Below, one piece after another: positions 1 to 6,995 of a DNA stretch of 64,000 nt. Below the pieces are notes generated by a model. The model was given only the letters and a program-made list of their open reading frames with translations. It had not been told where the DNA came from and did no database searches. Each line of letters begins with the position of its first letter. Position 1 is the stretch's first letter. The stretch comes from an uncultured Anaeromusa sp. (GTDB lineage: Bacteria > Bacillota > Negativicutes > Anaeromusales > Anaeromusaceae): assembly GCF_963668665.1 (NCBI RefSeq), contig NZ_OY764902.1:1925501-1989500 (forward strand), in the 5' to 3' direction. The position numbers were made by a program, and so were the translations under genes.

Positions 1-372
1 ATATACGATCATCCAAGATTGTTATATTACAAACGGTATGCTGAGTTGATAATACAATCGATATACCAAGAGATTCAGACATGGAATGAGGGAGAAGAAA
101 CAGCTAATAAGGTACTGGAAATGACGAATTTCTATCCAACGCTAGGAAGATACTTTCTTGAATGGTTGCAGAAGTATTCAGATCTTGGTCGGATTCAAAG
201 GCAACAAGTGGGGGAACGAAAGAAGGGGGCAAGAAATAGTAATTACAATAATAAGGTGATTTACAATGTGCTTTCGAATAATAAAGATTATCAAAGGGCG
301 TGCGTTGATTTTATTGCTGGAATGACGGACTCTTTCGCGGAGAAAATTTTTAAAGAATTGACTAGCTTCTAA
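1..372 (+). CDS. C-terminal part of an HD-type dNTP triphosphohydrolase (dGTPase-like), cut by the window edge
   Basis: The reading frame is open from base 1, so only the last about 123 residues of a longer protein are present. The C-terminal segment VDFIAGMTDSFAEKIF resembles the closing helix of bacterial dGTPase-type HD phosphohydrolases, which usually read D-Y/F-I-x-G-M-T-D-x-A. The HD metal-binding residues would lie upstream, outside the window. Such enzymes hydrolyse dNTPs to deoxynucleosides and triphosphate in the cytoplasm. The family call rests on this short tail only. No clear terminator follows; a small unknown gene starts 86 bases later. Confidence 0.65.
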   Translation: MYDHPRLLYYKRYAELIIQSIYQEIQTWNEGEETANKVLEMTNFYPTLGRYFLEWLQKYSDLGRIQRQQVGERKKGARNSNYNNKVIYNVLSNNKDYQRACVDFIAGMTDSFAEKIFKELTSF

Positions 373-457
373 TTAATGCACACTTAAGACGTTCCTATGG
401 AGCATCTAAATGAGGTTTAGGTAAAACGGGAAGAATTAAGACAGAGGGTGACTTTAA

Positions 458-739
458 ATGCAACAAAGGTTTAACTTTAACGCTCAATACCCCTATGATG
501 TAGATGTTGATACAGATGAATTTCGTCAATCTATTATTGATGTAGTTAGTAAACAGTATGACGTTGAAATAAAAGTGATAAATTTTGGCAGTTGCTCATA
601 TGGAAGAACCTTTGAAGGGATCATAGATATTAGTGCAGATAGAAAAATATTGGCGGCGGAATTGAAAAAAGATTTGGATGTTATTAAAGGAGTTCCTTGG
701 CAGATTTCAATAATCGAAAAACTAGATGATAATACTTGA
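458..739 (+). CDS. hypothetical protein, 93 aa
   Basis: A small acidic soluble protein that I do not recognise. ATG at 458 is preceded by AGAGGGTGA at a workable distance. There is no signal peptide, membrane segment or cysteine motif; the composition suggests a compact alpha/beta fold (alternating hydrophobic segments such as EIKVINF and PWQISIIEKL). It lies between the dGTPase-like tail and the Fic antitoxin in an AT-rich accessory stretch. It could be a small immunity or antitoxin protein, but nothing in the sequence proves that. Confidence 0.5.
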   Translation: MQQRFNFNAQYPYDVDVDTDEFRQSIIDVVSKQYDVEIKVINFGSCSYGRTFEGIIDISADRKILAAELKKDLDVIKGVPWQISIIEKLDDNT

Positions 740-856
740 TTCGGTGCTATGTTCGAATTGGAGAACTATCTTTCAAAGTAATGTAGAGATGCGTTGTTTC
801 ATGTGTCCATGTTATAATTAAGGATAAAGTAGATTAAGTTTGAGTAGGTGAATGGC

Positions 857-1051
857 ATGAAAAAAAGAAAATTTGCTCTAACAATAAAACAAGCCGTACA
901 AAAGGCCGAAGGGGATTTGCGTTTAGAAAACGGTCTTGTTTCCGAATGGGGTAACGGAATTTTTTCGCGAGTAAAAAATGGAGAGACTACTTTGCGGGAT
1001 TCGAAGCGAGAAATTGACCATTATGTGCGGACGCGATTGGCTGTCGAATGA
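857..1051 (+). CDS. putative antitoxin of the downstream Fic protein, 64 aa
   Basis: This small, charged protein ends in the ATGA overlap that starts the Fic gene, the usual coupling of a toxin-antitoxin pair. I choose ATG 857 because GAGTAGGTG at 842-850 gives good Shine-Dalgarno spacing; GTG 848 is an in-frame alternative. The C-terminal half contains ENGLVSEWGN and LRDSKREIDHYV. A decayed second copy of that half lies at 5295-5453, which shows the protein is a recurrent mobile partner. In class I Fic systems the separate antitoxin inserts a helix near the Fic active site. I could not pinpoint the canonical S/TxxxE-G/N inhibitory motif, so the role is inferred from position. Confidence 0.7.
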   Translation: MKKRKFALTIKQAVQKAEGDLRLENGLVSEWGNGIFSRVKNGETTLRDSKREIDHYVRTRLAVE

Positions 1052-1650
1052 TGGATGGTTACGAATCAGTACAAGATGTATATTGCTATCCAGGTACAAC
1101 GGTTTTGAAGAATAGATGGAATGTTTCAGATCCAGTCAAGTTAGCGGAGATTGAAGATCTGTATTCTAGGCAACGGATCGCGGAAATTTATGCGGAACAT
1201 GTAGTAGGCGGTCGCAAGGGCTTCGCACATTTAAAAAAAATTCATCAATATATTTTTCAAGATGTCTATAACTGGGCTGGAAAAATTAGGACAGTGCGGG
1301 TTCATAAAGGAACTACGACCTTTTCTTATCCAGAGAATATAGAAGCAGAAGCGGAGCGTATTTTCGGCTGTCTAAAAGAAGAGAGATTTTTACGTGGTTT
1401 GGATAAAACGCAATTTGTGAAGCGAATTGCCTGGTATATCGGAGAGCTAAATGCGTTACATCCTTTTCGCGAAGGAAATGGGAGAACTCTACGGGTATTT
1501 ATTTGGTTGGTGGGTATAGACGCAGGTTGGAACCTGGAATTTGAGACAGTAGATCAATCTCAATGGCTGCACGCCTGCATTTTGTCTTTTCAGGGAAATA
1601 TGTTGTTGCTTGAAGAACTTGTGGAGGCTATTGTGAGCCAAAATCCATAA
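1048..1650 (+). CDS. fic: Fic-domain protein (AMPylating toxin), 200 aa
   Basis: The catalytic Fic loop is intact as HPFREGNGRTLR, matching HxFx(D/E)GNGRxxR, where the histidine is the general base and the acidic residue coordinates magnesium. Upstream, TTTFSYPENI corresponds to the flap that positions target side chains. Length (200 aa) fits a stand-alone Fic toxin without internal inhibitory helix. Family knowledge: Fic proteins transfer AMP or other nucleotide moieties onto target proteins, often DNA gyrase/topoisomerase IV in FicTA pairs; the target here is unknown. ATG 1048 overlaps the antitoxin stop by four bases, so translation is coupled. A factor-independent terminator follows at 1679. 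Confidence 0.9.
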   Translation: MMDGYESVQDVYCYPGTTVLKNRWNVSDPVKLAEIEDLYSRQRIAEIYAEHVVGGRKGFAHLKKIHQYIFQDVYNWAGKIRTVRVHKGTTTFSYPENIEAEAERIFGCLKEERFLRGLDKTQFVKRIAWYIGELNALHPFREGNGRTLRVFIWLVGIDAGWNLEFETVDQSQWLHACILSFQGNMLLLEELVEAIVSQNP

Positions 1651-1678
1651 TGATGAATGATTTTTCTATTAGAATAGA

Positions 1679-1710
1679 GGGCAATGAGGGCAGAACTCAT
1701 TGCCCGTTTT
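1679..1710 (+). terminator. rho-independent terminator after fic
   Basis: A 10-bp perfect stem GGGCAATGAG / CTCATTGCCC with a 7-nt loop is followed by GTTTT. It sits 29 bases after the Fic stop. The stem core is similar to that of the terminator after the PTS operon at 23088. Confidence 0.8.
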
Positions 1711-1749
1711 GCACCGTTATACCCGATACGGAGACAACTCGCATCAATG

Positions 1750-1790
1750 ATTTCGCTGTTATATATGATACGGAGAACCGTATCATTGGT
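1750..1790. repeat. short dispersed repeat with GATACGGAGAACCGTATC palindrome
   Basis: TTTCGCTGTTATAT is followed by an imperfectly repeated palindromic unit, GATACGGAGAACCGTATCA, then TGGTAA. A partial copy of the first half is at about 2083-2110 and a copy of the second half at about 33487-33512. It has no coding support. Confidence 0.55.
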
Positions 1791-1805
1791 AATGAGACCG
1801 TTGAT

Positions 1806-2020
1806 AATCACCCATCTACGTTGTTGCTGCTCCGGGAGCGCGCTTGCCGTACGCAACTGTACTGCCTGCGTGCGCTTCCTCGCAGCTGCCTAGTATCTGG
1901 GCAATTCTGAACGGCCTCGGAGAAACGTATAGGAAAAAATACGAAAACACCAAATTTCTGGAAATAGTAGTTGCTATTTGCAGGAATTTGGTGTTTTTAT
2001 GTAAAAAGCTATTTAGGGCA
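1806..2020. repeat. intergenic composite repeat, copy 1 (conserved module plus hairpin)
   Basis: This block matches 6238-6437 over about 200 bases. A first module contains CGCAGCTGCCTAGTATCTGG and AATTCTGA, then CTCGGAGAAA and AAAAAATACG. A hairpin follows, with arms ACACCAAATTTCTGG... (1947-1967) and ...GCAGGAATTTGGTGT (1974-1994), then TATGTAAAAAGCTATTTA. Partial copies are at 6788, 17066 and 25561. Open frames across it are incidental. Between 2021 and 2323 I see only a partial repeat near 2083 and AT-rich DNA that presumably holds the promoter of the next gene. Confidence 0.8.
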
Positions 2021-2323
2021 AGGCAGTGTTTGGAAAAAGTGCAGGGGAAATGGTGACAAAAAGAGAATGTCTTTGCTGTCCTATTTCGCTGTTATATTAT
2101 GATACGGAAACAACTTTCAAAAATGGTTGCATCGTTATGTTTGATGTGGAAAGTGTAACATATATTACAGACCTCATAAAAATTGGTCTAAATGACTGTT
2201 GTCATTCCATTATTAAGAAATAAGCCTTAAAATTAGATTGATATATACTGTAAACGAAGAATTGAATTTTTAACAGTTGAGATCAATGAAGTGTTGGATT
2301 TTAAGAAAGCAGGGGTGCATAAG

Positions 2324-5029
2324 ATGCAAATTGATTTATGTATTGATAAAGAAAAAAATACAACTGAAAAAGGTAGAATTCTAGAACATTTGGTAGCACA
2401 ACTTCTTACAATTCAACAGTATGAGGTGGTAAATACTATTAGGGTAACTGGCATGGAAATAGATGTTTTTGCCAAACACAAAGTTAACAATACGACACTA
2501 CTGGTAGAATGCAAGGCTTGGGAATCGCCGTTGCCAGCGGATGTGATTAGTAAACTTTTGGGAAACGTGATGTTGCGACATGCAAATCAAGGTTGGCTTG
2601 TATCTACAGGGCCTTTATCAAAAGATGCAAAGGGTATTAAATCTGAATGGGAGAATAAAGACGATGCTGAAAGAGCAATGTTATCTTTTTACACAAATGA
2701 TAGAATATTAGAACTCCTTCTTGACTCTGGAAAAATAATTTCTGGTGATCAAGTTAAGAGAAAATTAGAATCAAAATATTTTGCGGATGATATCACATTG
2801 ATGTTAACAGAAAAGAAATACTATTGGGTAGTGCCTATTTTAGATAATCAATATGGAACCGTCAGTTATATAACTGTATTTGATGCAACTAATGGAGAAT
2901 GTATTAATGATAATAATTTGTTGAGTGAATTAAAGCACATTTCAAATTTGTATTCAGATTATTTATGGGTAGGGAGCAATCTTAAGGTTGCTCATGGTAT
3001 AGAAAGTAATGTAGAAGAAGAATTTAATAGTATTGTCCCTGTAATGGGAGGGGATGATTGGGAAGATTATAGACCTGCTCGTCCAGCAGATTTTGTTGGA
3101 AGAAAAAAAATAATGCTCAATATTTTTAAGTATTTTGATAATGTCTTAGATGAAAAAACAGATACTAGGCTCTTCTCTGTTACAGCCCCATCTGGAATGG
3201 GAAAAAGTTCGTTGATTTTAAAGCTTGCATCAATGTCAGATTCAAGGAGAAAGTCAAAAAAATATTTTGTTTACGCACTTGACTCAAGAACTGCAATTTC
3301 AGCACGTTATGTTGAATTATCCGTTAAATCTTGTTTTGAAAAGGCTGATAAAGAAGGATTTACAGATGTTTCAAATAGAAAACTGGAAACGTTGTCAATT
3401 ATACAAATGTTACAAAGTGAATCAGTGACTAGAACTTTGGAATATTTAAAAAAACAAAATAAAATGATCGTAATAATATTTGATCAATTTGAAGAACTTT
3501 TTTCCAAAAAAGAGTTGGCTGGTGTATTTGAAAAAATAAGACAATTATCTAATGTTGTAGATCAACTTAAGGCCAATCTTGTTATTGGTTTTTCGTGGAA
3601 AACAGATTTAACAATTCCAGCGGAACATCCGGCATATTTCATGTGGTCTAATTTAGCGGATAGAAGAAAAGAATTTGATTTACCACAATTTCAGCCTGCA
3701 GAAGTCAAGGGAGCCATAAAAGTATTTGGTAGTCAACTTGGTGAAAATATTAATCCTGTTCTTAGGAATTACTTATCAAAACAATGTCAAGGATATCCAT
3801 GGTTATTAAAAAAATTGTGTATTCATGTCTTTAAATTGATAAAAGAGGGAAATAACCAAGAAACTGTTATTGGACAGAAATTAAATATAGTTGATTTGTT
3901 TGAAAGAGATATTAACGACTTGACGCCAGAAGAACATGCGTGTATTAAACAAATTGGACAAGAATCACCGGCGGATTATTTTAAAATTGCGGATTTATTT
4001 GGAAATGACATAATTCAAATGTTAGTGAACAAAAGGATTGTAATAAGAAGAGCATCAAGATTGACTTTATATTGGGATATTTTTAAAGACTATGTTTTAG
4101 AAGGAAAAATCCCCAATATTTTACTGGATTATATTCCTCAGCAACAGTATGCAACTGTTGCAGTAGTTGTAAAAAGCCTATTAAATAATGGAACATTAGT
4201 TACAGAGCAATTAGGCGATAAAGTTAATATGAAAATATCAACTATAGAGAACTTTTTGGTTGACGCAGTTATGTTCGGAATAGCTAAACGAGAAAATGGT
4301 GAAATTTCACTTGCAATGAAAAGTGAAAGAGAAATAGTGATTGCATTGCGAGCTTTTTTCTATAAGCATTTGCTATATATTGAATTAAAAAATACGTATT
4401 TGCAAGAGTTTACATATCAAGATTATTTGGATTCCTTCATAAGCGTATATCAAGATAGTAATATTGCTGAAAAAACAAAAAAAACATATGCATCAAAACT
4501 ATTAAATTGGTTTGTTCATTTAGGAATGATAGAGGCTAGGAGCAGCTTATCATATGCAATGGTTAATGAGGTTAAAGAAGATTTATTAGTATTTAAGCAG
4601 TTGGATAGAAGATCTAGGTGTTTTAGTGGAGAAGGGAATGTTCATAACGTATTTTGGGGTGAAACCTCACCAACAAAATTAGAAAAAGCTTATAATTTGA
4701 TAAAAAATACACCGACTTCTTATGAAGATATGAAAAATCAAGGATATAGAAATGCAGTTGGAGTGTTGTGGTCATTTGGAGGTATACAGAAAAGGAACAA
4801 TGTGTATTGTGTCTCTGCTGATATAGAAGATGTATACAAAAATATTGAAAATTCAGATACTATAATTTATGCTAAAGAAGTTTTGAAAAACCAAGCAGAT
4901 ATTTCAGAAAGGGATATGGGGAAGTTACTAGAACAAAAATACTCAAAACAGTGGAAAGATGGATCTCGTCTTAGATATGGAAGTGCTATTAGACGATGGG
5001 GGAGATATTTTATGCAACATGAAATATAA
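2324..5029 (+). CDS. Mrr-like nuclease fused to STAND-type ATPase, 901 aa; candidate defence protein
   Basis: Residues about 15-100 form a PD-(D/E)XK restriction-endonuclease-like domain: E21, then GMEIDV (E45, D47), then LVECKAW (E62-C-K64). After a spacer, RPADFVGRKK leads into a P-loop ATPase with Walker A APSGMGKSS (K294) and Walker B IIFDQFEELF (D387), the pattern of nSTAND/NACHT-like NTPases. The last about 450 residues look helical with winged-helix-like segments. Two related stretches occur, KKTYASKLLNW and LRYGSAIRRW, sharing Y-[AG]-S-x-[LI]-x-x-W. I choose ATG 2324 (AGGGG at 2311) over GTG 2291. The gene is strongly AT-rich and monocistronic. STAND ATPases with N-terminal nucleases act as phage sensors in Avs-type systems; this one is shorter and I cannot assign a named family. 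Confidence 0.8.
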   Translation: MQIDLCIDKEKNTTEKGRILEHLVAQLLTIQQYEVVNTIRVTGMEIDVFAKHKVNNTTLLVECKAWESPLPADVISKLLGNVMLRHANQGWLVSTGPLSKDAKGIKSEWENKDDAERAMLSFYTNDRILELLLDSGKIISGDQVKRKLESKYFADDITLMLTEKKYYWVVPILDNQYGTVSYITVFDATNGECINDNNLLSELKHISNLYSDYLWVGSNLKVAHGIESNVEEEFNSIVPVMGGDDWEDYRPARPADFVGRKKIMLNIFKYFDNVLDEKTDTRLFSVTAPSGMGKSSLILKLASMSDSRRKSKKYFVYALDSRTAISARYVELSVKSCFEKADKEGFTDVSNRKLETLSIIQMLQSESVTRTLEYLKKQNKMIVIIFDQFEELFSKKELAGVFEKIRQLSNVVDQLKANLVIGFSWKTDLTIPAEHPAYFMWSNLADRRKEFDLPQFQPAEVKGAIKVFGSQLGENINPVLRNYLSKQCQGYPWLLKKLCIHVFKLIKEGNNQETVIGQKLNIVDLFERDINDLTPEEHACIKQIGQESPADYFKIADLFGNDIIQMLVNKRIVIRRASRLTLYWDIFKDYVLEGKIPNILLDYIPQQQYATVAVVVKSLLNNGTLVTEQLGDKVNMKISTIENFLVDAVMFGIAKRENGEISLAMKSEREIVIALRAFFYKHLLYIELKNTYLQEFTYQDYLDSFISVYQDSNIAEKTKKTYASKLLNWFVHLGMIEARSSLSYAMVNEVKEDLLVFKQLDRRSRCFSGEGNVHNVFWGETSPTKLEKAYNLIKNTPTSYEDMKNQGYRNAVGVLWSFGGIQKRNNVYCVSADIEDVYKNIENSDTIIYAKEVLKNQADISERDMGKLLEQKYSKQWKDGSRLRYGSAIRRWGRYFMQHEI

Positions 5030-5107
5030 AAATAAATTGGGACAACCGGGGCGTCAGACTGTGCGAAAACAAAAAAAGATTAGCCTGGAAAACTAGCCTA
5101 GACGCAC

Positions 5108-5129
5108 GGGGACGTTCCCTATTTGACAT
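5108..5129. repeat. GGGGACGTTCC...TTTGACAT short dispersed motif
   Basis: One of several intergenic copies of GGGGACGTTCC followed by a T-rich stretch and a GTCACC-like tail. Others are at 6194-6216, 8624-8645, 9366-9384 (degenerate), 13831-13848 (tail only) and 41561-41585 (reverse orientation). It resembles REP-like sequences seen between genes in many Firmicutes; no transposase gene is nearby. Confidence 0.6.
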
Positions 5130-5236
5130 ATTTTAAGAACAATTTGCCATAAGAAGGTATTCTTTATTCGTGAGTGTGTTGGGGTGCTCAAGGCCAGTTG
5201 CTCCAATTACGGGTGTTGTCGTATGAGGATTCTGCG

Positions 5237-5274
5237 TCGGAAGCAAAGAGCTGGTTTCTTTGCTTCCGATTTTT
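5237..5274 (+). terminator. rho-independent terminator in the intergenic stretch before the decayed antitoxin
   Basis: A 13-bp perfect stem TCGGAAGCAAAGA / TCTTTGCTTCCGA (5237-5249, 5257-5269) is followed by TTTTA. It is 208 bases after the nuclease-STAND gene, so it may have belonged to a lost gene. No intact coding region lies between 5030 and 5294. Confidence 0.75.
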
Positions 5275-5294
5275 ACTTGGTCATGTTAAAGTGA

Positions 5295-5453
5295 AAGAAA
5301 AACGGCCTGGTTTTAGCATGGGGAAATACTTTGTTTTTGCGTGTGAAAAATGGTGAATTGAACTTGCGTGATTCGAAACGAGAAATCGATAATTATGTTC
5401 AGACGCACTTGATTTTGAATAAAGAGATTGCCAAATGCGTCAATGACGCATAA
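5295..5453 (+). pseudogene. decayed second copy of the Fic antitoxin
   Basis: The frame starting at 5295 reads KNGLVLAWGN, then RVKNGELNLRDSKREIDNYV, ending at TAA 5451-5453. It aligns with the C-terminal half of the antitoxin at 857-1051 (ENGLVSEWGN; RVKNGETTLRDSKREIDHYV). A TGA in frame at 5292 separates it from anything upstream, so the N-terminal half is missing. No fic gene follows; HigB2 starts 10 bases later. This is a remnant of a second Fic toxin-antitoxin pair or an incomplete duplication. Confidence 0.85.
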
Positions 5454-5462
5454 AATAGAAGT

Positions 5463-5816
5463 ATGAAGAAGATGATAACTGTTGTTGAGACGAAAGCCTA
5501 TTTGAATATCATTAATGGAATTTGGAGCGAAGAGGAACGCAGCGAGTTTTTAACTTATATTGCTGGAAATTACACGCAAGGTGATATAATTCAAGGTACT
5601 AACGGTTTGCGGAAAATTCGTTGGAGTCGCTCCGGGATGGGCAAACGAGGTGGCATTCGCGTTATATATTATTACTACGACGAAACCGCTCAGATATTTT
5701 TGCTTGCGGCATATGCAAAAAGTTCTCAAGGTAACCTAACTTCCCAGGATAAACAGGTTCTTTCAGTATTTGCGGAACAACTTAAGAAAAGAATTAAGAG
5801 CAGAAGGAGGGATTAG
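5463..5816 (+). CDS. RelE/HigB2-type toxin, 117 aa
   Basis: The sequence GLRKIRWSRSGMGKRGGIRVIYYYY is typical (in parts LRKIRWSR and GKRGGIRVIYY) of HigB2/RelE-family mRNA interferases, which cleave ribosome-bound mRNA. Length of about 110-120 aa fits. ATG 5463 is close after the decayed Fic antitoxin. The toxin gene comes first and the antitoxin follows one base after its stop, the order found in higBA pairs. A 69-bp degraded piece of this gene is found at 8551-8619. Confidence 0.85.
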   Translation: MKKMITVVETKAYLNIINGIWSEEERSEFLTYIAGNYTQGDIIQGTNGLRKIRWSRSGMGKRGGIRVIYYYYDETAQIFLLAAYAKSSQGNLTSQDKQVLSVFAEQLKKRIKSRRRD

Positions 5817-5817
5817 C

Positions 5818-6138
5818 ATGAAAACGAAGAAAATGAGTCCTCTTGCTGTAGCTATTGCAGAAGGGCTGCAGGAGGCAATCAGCTATACTACGGATGAAAA
5901 AGTAACTGGCGTTAATGTGGTTGAAGTAGAAGTACCGGATGTTAAAGAAATACGACTTAAACTTAATATGACACAAGAACAGTTTTCCTCTACTTTTTGC
6001 ATACCTTCTGGCACTGTGAAAGGTTGGGAGCAAAAGCGAAGGGGCATGGATGCTACTTCAGCCGCCTTTTTGCGTGTAATTGAAAAATACCCGGAGCAGG
6101 TTAAGGATGCATTGCGTTCGACACTAGCACAAGCATAA
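5818..6138 (+). CDS. HigA2/NadS-type XRE antitoxin, 106 aa
   Basis: A helix-turn-helix domain occupies about residues 40-90 (VKEIRLKLNMTQEQFSSTF, GTVKGWEQKRR), matching the NadS-like antitoxins that pair with HigB2 toxins. The start at ATG 5818 follows AGAAGGAGGG, a very strong ribosome site lying inside the toxin C-terminal codons, so antitoxin can be made in excess. The protein should neutralise the toxin and repress the operon. A terminator overlaps the stop codon region. Confidence 0.85.
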   Translation: MKTKKMSPLAVAIAEGLQEAISYTTDEKVTGVNVVEVEVPDVKEIRLKLNMTQEQFSSTFCIPSGTVKGWEQKRRGMDATSAAFLRVIEKYPEQVKDALRSTLAQA

Positions 6139-6165
6139 AAAGCAGGAGTTGCTTCCTGCTTTTTT
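6138..6165 (+). terminator. terminator of the HigB2/HigA2 operon
   Basis: AAAAGCAGGA / TCCTGCTTTT stem with a short loop and T tail, immediately after the antitoxin stop. Confidence 0.8.
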
Positions 6166-6193
6166 ATATAACAGCGTAAAAGCTTGGGATAAA

Positions 6194-6216
6194 GGGGACG
6201 TTCCTTTTTTGTCACC
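6194..6216. repeat. GGGGACGTTCC-TTTTTTGTCACC dispersed motif
   Basis: A full copy of the short REP-like motif also seen at 8624-8645; it directly precedes composite repeat copy 2. Confidence 0.6.
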
Positions 6217-6237
6217 ATTGCTAAAGAGGCTGCCCAT

Positions 6238-6437
6238 AATCACCCAGCAACCTTGTTGCTTGCCGTACGTAACTGTACTGCCTGTGCGCGCTTCCTCGCA
6301 GCTGCCTAGTATCTGGGCAATTCTGAGCGACCTCGGAGAAAATGTATAAGAAAAAATACGAAGACACCAAATTTTTGGAGATAGTTTTTGCTATTTGCAG
6401 GAATTTGGTGTTTTATGTAAAAAGCTATTTATGGGCA
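6238..6437. repeat. intergenic composite repeat, copy 2
   Basis: About 200 bases closely matching 1806-2020, including the first module and the hairpin (6364-6384 / 6391-6411) with arms ACACCAAATT and AATTTGGTGT, then TATGTAAAAAGCTATTTA. Copy 2 lacks a segment of the first module present in copy 1. Confidence 0.8.
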
Positions 6438-6488
6438 ATTTTTGAAAAAATGTGCCGACGGAATGTTGAGAGGAGTGGCAGTTTCGTC

Positions 6489-6753
6489 GCTTGACCCGAT
6501 AGGGAGAATAGCTAAAAGGAGAGAAAAATGGCAGTTGTAAAATGCACAAAATGTGGAAAAGTGTTTAATACAGAGGGAGCAATACTGAAACCGATAGGCG
6601 ATGGTGGATATTTAGAATGTTGTCCAAAATGCGGGAGCACGAGTGTATATTGTACGGACGGTTTCCAAAACGACGATGATAGAAGATGGGAAGGGTATTA
6701 GGAACGAGGTACAGTCAACCTAGTCCGGCAACAGAAGCATAGGGATGATTCTG
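6489..6753. repeat. 265-bp direct repeat, copy A (flanks DUF4127 gene)
   Basis: From GCTTGACCC to TGATTCTG this block matches 8664-8928 with only about a dozen substitutions and no obvious gaps. It carries a complete 57-codon zinc-ribbon gene and its ribosome site. The two copies bracket the DUF4127 gene in direct orientation, as expected if the segment was duplicated or inserted by recombination between them. Confidence 0.9.
6528..6701 (+). CDS. small zinc-ribbon protein, 57 aa (copy A)
   Basis: ATG 6528 follows AAAGGAGAGAAAA, a good ribosome site. The protein has two cysteine pairs, C6-x2-C9 and C32-x2-C35, the layout of a small zinc ribbon, with an acidic tail ending WEGY. Nearly all differences from the copy at 8703-8876 are silent or conservative, which suggests selection on the protein. 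The function is unknown; such proteins may bind nucleic acid or act as metal-dependent adaptors. Confidence 0.75.
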   Translation: MAVVKCTKCGKVFNTEGAILKPIGDGGYLECCPKCGSTSVYCTDGFQNDDDRRWEGY

Positions 6754-6787
6754 CTGCTTCCGTTTGCCTGGTAACGGCTCAGTGAGG

Positions 6788-6885
6788 CCCACATTGGTCA
6801 CCCAGCAACGTTGTTGCTCCTCGGTTCGCCTTGCATCTGGGAAATTCTGAGCGGCCTCGGGGCAACGTATAAGAATAAATACGGA
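6788..6885. repeat. partial copy of the composite repeat module
   Basis: CACATTGGTCACCCAGCAAC, then GCATCTGGGAAATTCTGAGC and CTCGGGGCAACGTATAAGAA match the first module of the composite repeat; the hairpin part is absent. Confidence 0.65.
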
Positions 6886-6995
6886 AATGCAAAAAATAAA
6901 GAACATCCCCATTGTCCAATTTTCAGAGAGCAGGAGACATACATATAGCCAGTAATTTTTTAGCAAAATAAACTTATGCGACAAGGGGAAAGTCT

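Noticed and set aside
1590..2223. Several overlapping frames of 65-88 codons on both strands after fic
   Set aside because: They lie on the composite repeat and terminator, have no ribosome sites, and change frame between repeat copies; they are not genes.
5174..5356. 60-codon frame over the intergenic terminator
   Set aside because: It runs through a perfect terminator hairpin and is out of frame with the real antitoxin remnant at 5295-5453.
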